Shown: positions 1-9,695 of the stretch, piece by piece
Numbering within the stretch: the first letter of the stretch is position 1
How the letters are laid out: every line of letters begins with the position of its first letter
NCBI GenBank assembly: GCA_964034945.1
Contig: OZ035962.1
Location: 73,113,597-73,177,596, forward strand
Source: Chrysopilus asiliformis
Lineage: Eukaryota; Arthropoda; Insecta; Diptera; Rhagionidae
DNA: 64,000 nucleotides
Reading direction: 5' to 3'
Position numbers and translations under genes: made by a program
The notes under the pieces: generated by a model
The model's database searches: none
Seen by the model: only the letters and a program-made list of their open reading frames with translations
Told to the model about the DNA's origin: nothing

Positions 1-1217
1 GTATAACAATTTGATCTAAGCGTAATTTAATTTCAGCTCTTTCAACAATCTTCTCTTCTACGGTACCCTTTGTTATCAAACGATAAACAACAACCTGTTT
101 TGTCTGACCGATACGATGTGCCCGGTCTATGGCTTGTAAGTCCATTTGCGGATTCCAATCTGAATCGTAGATAATGACAGTATCTGCGGTTGCTAAATTT
201 ATACCGAGACCACCAGCTCGAGTCGATAATATAAATATAAATTTATCACTGTTCTTTTCATTAAAAATATCAATCTGTTCCGCTCGCTTCATATTTTTGC
301 AGCTACCATCAAGGCGACAAAAAGTGTAGTTGCGATAAATCAGATAATCTTCCAAAATATCAAGAAAACGAACCATTTGCGAAAATATTAAGACACGAGA
401 TTTCTGTTTCTGTAACTTTGGCAACAATTTGTCTAGGAAAGCAAGTTTACCAGAATTTTTGATTAAGCGCTCATCGGTTTGCATTGGCGGCGGTTCAGCA
501 CCGGGAAATAAATATGGATGATTGGCGCACTTCCTTAGATGCATCAATATATTATTAAGCCGCATTTTACCTACGAAGCCTTGGTTATCTATAACATCAA
601 TATCACGTTCCAAAATCTTTCTACACCATTCGATTTGCATTTCTGACGATTTCACAAAAATCTTAAACTCTTTTTTTGGTAGTAAGTCCTTTTCAACATC
701 AGACTTAATACGACGTAACAGGAACGGTTTAAGGATTGTATGTATGCGTTCCACTAAGCTATTATCATTTAGACATGCTATTGTATCGAACCACTTATCA
801 AAATCCTCCGAATCGGTAAATATATCTGGCAATAAAAAGTTTAATAATGCCCAAAGCTCGTGAAGATTATTTTGCAATGGGGTTCCGGTCAACAAAAGTC
901 GATTCAATGTTTTCAACTTTCGAATAGATTTAGCCAAAATTGACTTTTCGTTTTTGATTCGATGTCCTTCATCAATAATGAAATACTGCCACTTAATTTT
1001 TTCCAAAAACCAATTATCAATGTAACACACCTCGTAGGTTGTGACGCATACTTCCCATTTCTGAGAGAGTAATTTGTTTTTTAACACTGACCGACGCTCA
1101 TCTCTTACACCGTAGTAAATAAAAATTTCAAGTGATGGACACCATTTTTTAAATTCATTTCTCCAATTTTGAAGAGTGGAATTCGGAACTACAATCAAAT
1201 GCGGCCCCAAATTAGCG
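1..1217 (-). CDS. ISWI-like gene, exon 4 (helicase lobes, motifs II-VI)
   Basis: Follows acceptor TTTTTCAG and stays open to base 1. It carries [87 protein letters not shown] and the start of the post-helicase KLRLDQIVI brace. Partial at its 3' end only because the window ends. Confidence 0.95.
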
Positions 1218-4200
1218 CTGAAAAATATTTAAATTAAATGAAACAAAAATATCGAAAAAGGTATGTTAATTTAAATAATTACTAATTACATAAACAGAAA
1301 ATACTTCTTGGCTGTGATCATAAGAAAGAGGTGGATTTCGTAAGTTGTTTTCCATGAAAATAAATCTTATTTCTAGGAAAACGGAAAAATGATGGTCCAA
1401 TATAGTTTTGATGTATGGAAGGGTTATGTAAAATCGTATTCTAAACACTTTTTATGTGATTTTCCAACAAAGAAGAGTGTATTATTCGTTCGGTTATTGC
1501 TTCCTGATTTCGTGTATTTTTTTTAAACCTTTCAGCGGAAAACATTGAAACAAGTTGCGTTGGATTGTTTGGAATAGCGTAGATGTTGAGAACATTAACG
1601 TAACATATTGTGCGTTGCTTGAGAGAGAAAAACGGTCCAAAAGAATTTCAAAGTTTGGCAAAAAGAATGCATTTTCACTTAATTTTTTTATATTGTTTTA
1701 ATTTATTGTTTTGTCGTCCACTAATTATTATTTACATTCTGTGTATTTAACCTCAATGTAATAAGTGACTGAGTTTTAATGTAAGTCTGTGTAAATTTTA
1801 CTTTCTTAAATAAGGAAACAAAGGTCGGGAAAAAATTTTAACTAATAGTGTATCGACAGAAAAATGTATCTTCCTAAAGTAGCCCAGTGTGAATACGCAA
1901 AACATCAAGTTTCTTAGAATCCGAAGTTAAAACGTAATCCGAAATTAAAACGTAAAACCAAACTCAGTCGATTCGATTCAATTCTCTACTCAATTGGTAT
2001 TCTGGAATAGGGATGTCAAAAAAGTACCGGGTAAACCGGTTATCCGGTGTTTTTGCTTCGGTTAACCGGGTTTTTTCGGTTTTTTTTTGCACGGTTATAT
2101 CCGGTTTTTTTTAAAGCCAAACATAACAAAAGCTATAATTGCCAATCTGGCAATCATTGGAGACCCGTATGGTGATATTCGTATCAAAATGCGAACAGTT
2201 ATACCAAAATTCCACTTTGAAGTCAAACTTTCCAATTAGATTTTTTAAAATTTATTCCAATCGGATTTTGATGTATGAAAGTTTTATGTAGAATCATATC
2301 CTAAATAACTTTTGTTCTTGCACTTTTTTGATAAGTTACACCGATTTTGAGATATTCACAAAAAACGATTTCGTTCGTATGGGGGGTACCCCCCCTAATG
2401 GTCAATTTTTGGCCATTAACGAACTTAGCCTCGCATTTTACGAAAAACGGATCTGTGCAAACTTTCAAGTCTCTAGCTCAATCCGTGCGCCCGCAATCCG
2501 CGCCACAGACAGACGGACAGACAGACAGACGGACGGACAGACAGACAGACGGACGGACGTGCAAAATTCAATTTTTTTTATTATTCTAAACACACTGGTG
2601 TAATTCATTTTTTTGTGCGATGACGGGATCTTGGCGTTACAAACGGTAAGGCAAAGTTAATATACCCTTTGGTTTCACCATACGGGTATAAAAACCGTTC
2701 AAAAAGACCGATCATTTTTTTTTGTACGGAAAAATAATTTTAAACCAATTTTCGTGCAACTGATTTGTTAGAAACACTTCTTTTTAGGCACTCTAAACCA
2801 AATACAATATTATATTGTGCCATTTATGGCCTCTTAATGGTTTATATGCCACTTCACGCCTTTTGTTTAATTTATATTATAGTGTATTTGTTGCGTCTAA
2901 GGCCTAACATACCCAATTTGAACAAAACTGTTTTTCGGTGTTTTAATAACCGGTTAAACCGAAGTCTTAAAAACCGGTTTTTTCAAAAAATTTACATCCC
3001 TATTCTGGAAGCTCACTTTTCAATCGCACGACAACGCATTGTCAAAGATCAGCTGTTTGTTTTTATGTGATTTACTTGCTAGGTCTTTTGTGAATTTTGA
3101 AGTGAAAATAGTCACAACGCATTTTTTCACGCTGTGGCAGTGTTACCATTTTCAGCGACTTGTCTCATTTCTAGCGACTTTCAAGCCTTAAAAAGCACGT
3201 GTTGAGATTTTAGTGGTCTTTTGGGGACTTTTCGGAGATTTTCAGCGATTTTCAAAAATTTCTTAAAAAAAAACTGTGTTTTGCTAATAAACATCATTTT
3301 TCACAATTTCTTACATTTATGTTACACAAGAACATTTGATAAAAATGCAAAAAATTAATGATAATTGAATTAAGACCTAACAACAGTGGATTTAGACATA
3401 AATAAATCTTTGATCTCAGATGTGAGTAAATTTTATGTAGATATTTTGACTTGAAGTCTACTTAGTTATTATTTTTCTAAGAAGAACTTAACAATTTTTT
3501 ATTTTTGTGTTTTTTAAGAAGACAAAGTTGTTTTTTTTTTTATTATTATATTTTATTATTGTTAAAAACAAAGAATAAAAGCGATTTGAAAACAAGATAT
3601 ATGTTTAAATATGCATTAAAAAAAAGTCTCAAAACTAGCGATTTATGTCTATAATTTTGGAGACTTTTGAGATTTTTTTTTCCTCATTTCAGCGATTTTG
3701 GGCTTGAGGTCTCCGGTAACACTGCGCTGTGGTGTCTTTTATGGATGGGCCTAATGGTTCAACTACAGTGAAGGCGGGAAGCGGCAGCGGCGGGAGGCAT
3801 TTTTTTTAAAGTCAAACTTGCCGCCGCCGCCCTAAATGTTTTATGAAAACCACCTCATTCGGCGCCACATCTATGCAGATGTTTTAACGATTTGATTTCG
3901 CAAGACAGAAGCATATGCCGACGTAGTCGCTATCATTGTAGCTGGTTCGGCGGTCGCCCGTCGTCGCCGCTGCCGCTTGCCGGCTTCATTGTGGTTGAAC
4001 CATTAAGCGGCCCTGACACGTTCAATCTTGCAGTCAATCATGCTGTCACAGCAAAAAACTTATTTGCACTAGACGCTCAATCATGCACGCAAGCATTAGT
4101 TAATTCGAAACAGCCACACCGACAAGCACACAGCACAAATATGAATTTAAACAATTTTTGTCCCTATATTTTCGCTTTTCGTCATCCACAACTCACTTCT

Positions 4201-7200
4201 TTGTCTGTACAACTCGAAAAAGGATTCCCAAAAAACTTTGTTTTTTATATGCGACATCTTTTCGCTAAAATGACGAATTGATTGACAGCTTCGCCATACA
4301 CGTTCAAGCATGCTGTCATTGACAAAGCTCCCTTGAAAAATATCAAAATGATTTTGATATTGGCCAGCATGCTGGCAATAATGGAATTTTGCATGACAGC
4401 ATCACCATAGACGTTCAAAATGCTGTCACAGGATGCGATGATTGACTGCAAGATTGAACGTGTAGAGGCCGCTTAAGTTGTGTAGTTTCCTTTTTGTGTT
4501 GTCCCTAAAAAATTTTGTTTCACTTTTCGCGATTTCTCATTTTTCTTCCGAGCGAAAATCCGAGCTCGTTATTCTTTAAGTCGTTGCACTAGAATTGAAT
4601 AGTACTACTTTAGAAATATAATGAAAATTAAAAATATTTAATACTTCCTTCTATAAAGGGAAAGTATTGTATTTATAGCGGAAACCGACTCGAGAACGCG
4701 GGCAGACAGAAAATTTCTGATCAGTACGAAATCCGTTTCAGGAAATATTTTGAGGATGTCCGTGCATTTGTCTGACGGTCTGTCCTTTGTACGTATCTTA
4801 AATAACTAGAGAATGCGTAAAACTAGCGACTTGAAATATCCTGTGAATAAGTCTTACAAAAATCGTAGTTTTCTATCAACTTTTGGAAAAGTAACTGTAC
4901 CTATAAGGGATACCTCCCATACAATATTTTTTAAATACAGTGTTTTAAAAATTTCTCGAATCTTTTACGCTTTTGGGAAAATGAATATAACAATATTTGA
5001 AGCATATAAAATTTTCTAGATTTTCTGCTTTAGCGGTTTTTTGTACCTCTAACGGAAATCAAAATCTTCGGTTATCCCTAACACACTGGTGTAGTTAACT
5101 TTTGTGTCCGATGATTGATGTGTACACCAAATGCAAAATATTTTGGTTCTTTCTGTTTTGAAATCGGCGGAAAACAAAAATTTCACAATCGTTTGAAATT
5201 GAAATTTTTGAAAATAATTTTGGGAGGCTGCCTCCTCCACTCCTACCATTCGAGAGACTTTTTTTTGTTTATTTTTGCAATCATTTGATAAACCTAGGCA
5301 AAAAATGTGAAGATCCTAGCAAACCGCGCCGGTAAAGTAAAGTTTAGCCGATTTGTGTTCTTGCTTTGTCGAAAAAAATTATGAAAAATCCAGAAGAAAG
5401 TCTCTTTAACAAAAGAACTTCACTCGACCGATAAAACTGAAATTTTACAGCATAACTCTTGAGGACCTATACTACAAGCAAGAAAACATCTTTGCTACAA
5501 AATTCAACTAGGTTCAAAAATGTTCAATCCACTTTCGTATTACTTTCTTATACCTCTTAATTTTGTCTAAAAAACATTTCCCGAGCATTCCTGAATCGAT
5601 TGGAGCATTATTACGAAAATGTCTTTCTATCTGTCAGTCCGTGTAGAAGATTTCTCAAAAACTAATAGAGCTATAGACATGAAATTTTACAGGCATGTTT
5701 GGAATGGGACGATCCTACCAACTTTTGGTGGAAATACCGGAAGTAACCAAAACGGCATTTTTTTCCCAAAAATCGCAATTTCAATGGTCTTATTTATCAC
5801 ACAAGTTGGAAACAATAAAATTTCCTACGTTTTTTTCTTTTACTTGAACTGCATATCTGAAGCCGTTATCGAGAAGAAAAAAAAATTGTAAGTGCTAGGA
5901 GGCCGGTGAATTTTTTTCTTAACACAAGCAACGGTTGGTGGCTTTAGCAGAGACCTCGTGGAAATTACTTTCGTACTAAATCGCCACTTTTTGGCCAAGC
6001 GACGGCTATAAACTATGACATGCATGGCTGAAGTATGAAAAAAAAAATGTTTCATGGTTTTCAGAACGTTTTTGAAATTTTTTACTTTTATGCTTTATAT
6101 GAGAATCATATCGGAGTATGTGAACATAACCTTTAAAAGGATTGAGCTAGAGACTTGAAACTATGTGTAGTTGCGCGTTTTGTAAATATAAAGGCTAAGT
6201 TCTCGTACGGGCAAAATCGGATTATTCCTTACTCCCTTACCCCAAATCAAATAGTTTTTTGCGATTTTCTCAAAAACGGCGCATCGTATCGAAAAAATTA
6301 TAAAGACACAATATGTTTAGAATATGATTTTACATAACCGTTCCACACATCAAAATCTTTTCTTACCACTCCCTTCCCTCTCTTCCATACAAATGAATTT
6401 TTTTTAAATAAACATTTTGTCGGTTTTCATATAGAGCAATTGACGATTGGCCTGTGATTTTTTTAAGAGACCGATTTTCGGAGGCTCCCCATGTGTAAAG
6501 CCCAATTCAAACTAACGATTGCGATTGGGGCTTCTAGACCAATAAGACAAAAGCTTTCATGTTCCTATTGATAAAAGCGTTGATACAGTGTAATATTAGA
6601 GATCATTTTAGCGAGATTTCAAAATGTTTAATTTCGTGATTTCAAAAACCAAGCAGTATTACAGGAATTGATTGTGGTAGAATCCTAAAACAAAACTTAC
6701 TCTTGATGTTTTAGGTGTCCCAGAAACGAAATGGTCTGCAAGGTTTTTCCCAAGCCCATTTCATCTGCTAAAATACCGTTTAATCCATTTTCATATAATG
6801 AGATAAACCAATTCAACCCTTTTATTTGGTAATCACGCATTTTACCAGTAACAAATTCCGGCGTTTGGCTGTATTGAAAAATTTCTCTCGTTGCAACCAT
6901 ATCACTTTTAGGATACTGGCCGCCGCTCCTATCAAAACATTTTAATTAATCAGTTATAAATTTACTAAATAAAGTACCCACTTTTGTTTGGTTGCCTTTT
7001 TACCCTTCTTGTTCGATTCATCAGTGGCAATTTTATTAATTACGAAATGAGAATATAATTCAGTCTTCTTCAATATATTTTCTAACAATTGTTTTTTGTG
7101 TTCCTTGTGTGTATGAAATTCATTCGACAATTCCAAACGACTTTTTTTAGTATCCTGTAAAACGGAATGATTAAAAACTTCAAAAGTACAAAGCAATTCA

Positions 7201-7267
7201 GAATTACCAATGAAACCAGATTGTTATTTTTCTCCTTCTCGGGATTTTTACTTGTAGTTGCGTCCAT
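1..7267 (-). CDS. ISWI-family SNF2 chromatin-remodelling ATPase, 5' part (runs off the window)
   Basis: Four minus-strand exons (7267-7208, 7154-6982, 6928-6701, 1217-1) join with matching phases and GT/AG borders and encode about 559 residues without a stop. The order is a short charged N-terminus, an AutoN-like helix ending KKTELYSHF, motif I DEMGLGKT near residue 133, motif II DEGH, motif [32 protein letters not shown], and motif [10 protein letters not shown] followed by [17 protein letters not shown]. The [11 protein letters not shown] and [16 protein letters not shown] stretches are specific to ISWI rather than CHD or BRM. Family members slide nucleosomes using ATP in the nucleus. The HAND-SANT-SLIDE half (about 450 residues) lies outside the window. 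Odd points: DEGH where ISWI normally has DEAH, and weak N-terminal conservation, which suggest a diverged paralogue. Intron 3 is 5.5 kb and full of transposons. Family assignment is firm; orthologue versus paralogue is open. Confidence 0.93.
1218..2007. other. Left part of ISWI intron 3
   Basis: AT-rich intronic DNA without a supportable gene. Positions about 1330-1450 resemble the middle of interspersed family A (phrase GATGTATGGAAGGGTTATGT followed by AAATCGTATTCTAAACAC), so part is old repeat. Nothing else seen. Confidence 0.5.
2008..3002. mobile_element. hAT-type element with TAGGGATGT ends, holding a nested family A copy
   Basis: Termini TAGGGATGT and ACATCCCTA are inverted, with CCGGTT-rich subterminal repeats on both sides. 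The flanking octamer TTCTGGAA is present at 2000-2007 and again at 3003-3010, a perfect 8-bp target duplication as made by hAT transposases. No transposase is encoded, so it is non-autonomous. A family A repeat (about 2119-2692) interrupts it and is therefore younger. Confidence 0.85.
2119..2692 (+). repeat. Interspersed repeat family A, copy 1
   Basis: Begins AACATAACAAAAGCTATAAT and ends CCATACGGGTATAAAA. Shared landmarks with other copies are CCCGTATGGTGA near the start and its reverse complement near the end, TTGATGTATG, TACGAAAAACGGATCTG, a GACA/GACG microsatellite (2509-2560) and GTTTCACCATACGGGTAT. The short open frames inside recur in every copy at the same place and are not genes. 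Confidence 0.85.
3138..3724. mobile_element. Non-autonomous hAT element with CAGTGTTACC ends
   Basis: The left end CAGTGTTACC (3138) is inverted as GGTAACACTG (ends 3724). The octamer CGCTGTGG lies at 3130-3137 and exactly repeated at 3725-3732, so the target duplication is perfect. Interior is AT-rich with repeated CAGCGACTT-like motifs near both ends; no coding capacity. Confidence 0.85.
3752..4005. mobile_element. GC-rich hairpin MITE
   Basis: Left arm TAATGGTTCAACTACAGTGA with GGCGGGAAGCGGCAGCGGCGG is inverted on the right as CGCCGCTGCCGCTTGCCGGC ... GTTGAACCATTA. The arms are strikingly GC-rich for this AT-rich window. The protein-like frame across it (3892 onward) comes from the arms. 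Confidence 0.7.
4007..4472. mobile_element. MITE flanked by TTAA (piggyBac-like target)
   Basis: Inverted termini GCGGCCCTGACACGTTCAAT and ATTGAACGTGTAGAGGCCGC continue inwards through TTGCAGTCAATCAT and its complement. TTAA flanks both sides (4003-4006, 4473-4476), the tetranucleotide duplicated by piggyBac elements. The interior holds further inverted copies of a GTTCAA/GCTGTCA motif. Non-coding. Confidence 0.65.
4473..6700. repeat. Right part of ISWI intron 3: decayed interspersed repeats
   Basis: 4640-5045 belongs to a subfamily of repeat B (GAAAGTATTGTATTTATAGC, GATGTCCGTGCATTTGTC), with a related copy at about 40845-41110. 5560-5830 is a diverged main-type B copy (CCGAGCATTCCTGAATCGAT, TGTCTTTCTATCTGTCAGTC). 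6100-6420 carries family A-like phrases such as TTGAGCTAGAGACTTGAAAC in inverse order. No gene is supportable. Confidence 0.6.
6701..6928 (-). CDS. ISWI-like gene, exon 3 (Walker A / motif I)
   Basis: Encodes [19 protein letters not shown], then the nucleotide-binding DEMGLGKT and [12 protein letters not shown]. It ends with GA at a perfect GTAAGT donor (6700-6695); the C opening exon 4 completes an Asp codon. Confidence 0.93.
6982..7154 (-). CDS. ISWI-like gene, exon 2 (AutoN-like region)
   Basis: Lysine- and glutamate-rich, with a helix ending [14 protein letters not shown] that corresponds to the LLKQTEIFTHF segment of ISWI. It ends two bases into a codon at donor GTGGGT (6981 downward); intron 2 is 53 bp and ends TGATAG. 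Confidence 0.85.
7208..7267 (-). CDS. ISWI-like gene, exon 1 (start codon)
   Basis: Twenty codons from the ATG at 7267-7265, beginning [16 protein letters not shown] and ending at a GTAATT donor (7207-7202). Intron 1 is 53 bp and ends TTTTACAG. An in-frame alternative start is not visible upstream; the sequence before the ATG is AT-rich with stops. Confidence 0.85.
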
Positions 7268-8164
7268 ATTATCCTAGTTTTTTTTAACAGGTAATTGAGT
7301 TCAATTTCATGCAATTTTTAAGTTTTTACAATATTTTTTTACCATTGACATTTGCGACGCCTGTTCCAATTCCTCTATTTTAACACATCAATTATGAAAA
7401 CAAAATTGCCAAGGATTCGATTCGAGCTAACCGAAACTAAACCAGAAAATACGGGGTTTCAGCACAATTATGAAAACAAAATTGCCAAGGATTCGATTCG
7501 AGCTAACCGAAACTAAACCAGTTCAACTCACATTCCCATTTGGCGGGCAAACATCAAGTTTTATCAATGTTACCAGATCTCTGCACCTTAATATAAGAAA
7601 AGTGAATTAAGGGTCATTTAGATTGAGCAACATTAACTGCCTCAAAACGAACTAGAGTGCCTGTAAACTAAAGTTTGGCCAATAGAAGGATAATTTACCC
7701 CATTCACAAGCATCGAACTAGTGAGTCAACGCAGTTATCCAACTAACAAGTTGACTTTCATACTAATATTCGTATTATGAGAATTGATAAAAAGAATATT
7801 TCTATCGTAATTTCACTCTAGTAGAATTCTAAAAGTGTTGTATGATTATAAAAGTTAAATGAACCACTTGACTCTTTTTGTAAAAGTTAACAAAAGCTTT
7901 TTAGAAGAACTGAACCGTTCTAATGAATTTTATCAGAAATGGAGTAACATACAAAATTTTCTAATAATTTAATTATCCGTCTCATTTATACTTTTATCTG
8001 AAAAAATAATTTATTAAATGTTCAAGTACACAAGAATTCAATATGAAAATAAAGTTAAAGTTTTGTAACGAGCTCGGGTGGGCTCGTCTGTATATTTGCA
8101 GAATATAACACGAGAAAATTAACAAATGAATGCCTTTACTCCAGTATCTTAAACAATCTCAAAC
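7268..8164. other. Intergenic region upstream of the ISWI-like gene, with a direct duplication
   Basis: Contains a 58-bp near-perfect direct repeat (7388-7445 and 7465-7522, core GCCAAGGATTCGATTCGAGC) with a 19-bp spacer. At 8066-8135, GTAACGAGCTCGGGTGG through ACACGAGAAAATTAACAAAT is the reverse complement of the end of the gypsy 5' LTR near 13845-13907, so it is an LTR remnant on the minus strand. No clear promoter motif was found for the ISWI-like gene. Confidence 0.6.
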
Positions 8165-8167
8165 TTA

Positions 8168-9692
8168 TCCCTCAATTCTGGATAAGAAGAACTAAGAGGT
8201 CTCTTCACTTTTAAGTTAGAGGTGTTAAAAGTAATTTGAATTCCCGATAAGAGTTTTTTGTGGACTTTGCATTAACAGAAAATAAGAGAATCTCCACATA
8301 TTCTAAACATCATATCTGGCAACGCCGAGGTTTCAAAATCTTAAGCAAACAAAAATCGAGCGACATTCAACTCACATGTGTAGTTCACAGATGTAATCCA
8401 ATATTTGGATGAAATTGAATAAAATTTTCCATATCATACCTGTTTTACAACACTTAGCGAACGATGGAAGGTAAGAGTTTTATTCAATTGTGTGAATTAT
8501 TTAAATACCTGTTTATGTTCTTGACAGAATTCGAACAAATTGAGGAATCAACGTTCAAAAGAAGGCGACAGCCCCGAACTACACAAAAACAGCGTCAGGC
8601 ATACGTTGCTTATTTACAGCAACACCAGGCGCCCTTAGATTCATTAAATAAAGAATATAAAAGTTCATGGGCTGAATTACAAGAAATTCTAAATAAAAAA
8701 GGCCCGGAAAGAACTGTCAAGCAATGGATAGATGTAAGTGTTTAACATAACCTTAATACATGTTAATTTTCCTTAAAATGTATTACAGAATTTAAAAGGT
8801 TGAGAGTACTAACTAAAAAGCAGAAAACGCTCCGAGATATATGCTCATGGCACTGGAGGCGGTCCACCGAAGAATATTCTAAGTTAATTTGAAAATCGAG
8901 TCATAAATGTGTTCGGAAAATCGGAATATTTGGTGATGAGGCAATTAACCCGTTCTTCTATGCTTCTAGTTTATAGAGAAATGAAAGAACTGTTCGTTTT
9001 GTTTAGATATGAAATATTATTGTTTACGAAAATTAAAAATATATTTAAAATGTGTTTTGTATATTGTTTTATTAAATTTTTAATTCGCAATCTCTTTGGG
9101 TCACAAATTATGCGCGTATTCATTGCGAACTCTTGTCCCTTCCGTGTGGTTCCAAAAGCTGTATTACTTTTATAGCCAAATGCTGAGGCATTCTAAAGTT
9201 TCGCCTAAATATGTTTTCAAGAATGTCAAACGGATTAGTGCAATCCCGAAGTCTTTTTAAATAAAGAGTAGAACTGAAACAAGCAAATAATAAACAAGGT
9301 TTATATCCATTACATATATGATATAAACACTAACCTTGTATCCCGATCTTCTAAATACTTGTAAAGTTCTAATAGAATCAGGAAATATGCATAATTTTCC
9401 ATCGTTTCGACAGTGACACGCAAATATAACCACAAATTATTTTACAAAAACGAGTTAAGAGATCATAAAAGGTGAGGTCCTTTTAAGTTAAGAGGTTTTT
9501 GAGGTTAGAATCGTCCGTTAATTTTTACCCAGAATACGAAAATCTCTTAACAAAACTCTCCGCAAAAGTTAAGAGATGTCAGTTTATTTGACGTCTCTTA
9601 ACTTGTTAACCAGAATAGCAAATTCTATTAATTTCCTCTTAACGCCAGTTAACAAGTTAAGAGACTCTTAACTATTACATAGAATTGGGGGG
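8168..9692 (+). mobile_element. Harbinger-type DNA element with TTA target duplications
   Basis: The left end TCCCTCAATTCT and right end AGAATTGGGGGG are inverted copies, followed inwards by related AAGAG/CTCTT stretches. TTA flanks both sides (8165-8167 and 9693-9695), the 3-bp duplication typical of PIF/Harbinger. It encloses a Myb/SANT-like gene fragment, the accessory DNA-binding protein that Harbinger elements carry; no transposase frame is visible, so it is internally reduced. Related right ends occur near 25130-25175 and 25260-25310. Confidence 0.7.
8464..8870 (+). pseudogene. Myb/SANT-like (zeste-type) DNA-binding protein of a Harbinger element, broken
   Basis: A seven-base first exon ATGGAAG splices (GTAAGA...TTGACAG) to 8528-8733, giving MEEFEQIEEST, then RRRQPRTTQKQRQAYVAYLQ, SSWAELQEILNKKGPERTVK and QWID. 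Spacing of the tryptophans and the GPERTVKQW motif match the Myb/SANT-like DNA-binding domain found in insect zeste-like and Harbinger accessory proteins. After the GTAAGT donor and TATTACAG acceptor, the continuation has two in-frame stops within ten codons, yet the family's GTGGGP box follows in the same frame (about 8850-8865). It is therefore most likely a decayed copy. An alternative is an unusual acceptor after a TACTAAC branch site at about 8808, but that loses the GTGGGP frame. Confidence 0.65.
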
Positions 9693-9695
9693 TTA

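Noticed and set aside
2328..2603. 91-codon frame with [16 protein letters not shown], also seen at 25623 and in shifted form at 21735
   Set aside because: It lies wholly inside family A copies, changes frame between copies, and runs through the GACA/GACG microsatellite, giving [13 protein letters not shown]. Repeat-derived, not a gene.
3892..4281. 129-codon plus-strand frame
   Set aside because: Spans the end of one MITE and most of the next; no domain, explained by the inverted arms.
5619..5891. 90-codon frame
   Set aside because: Lies in a diverged family B copy and continues into a lysine run; no conserved domain.
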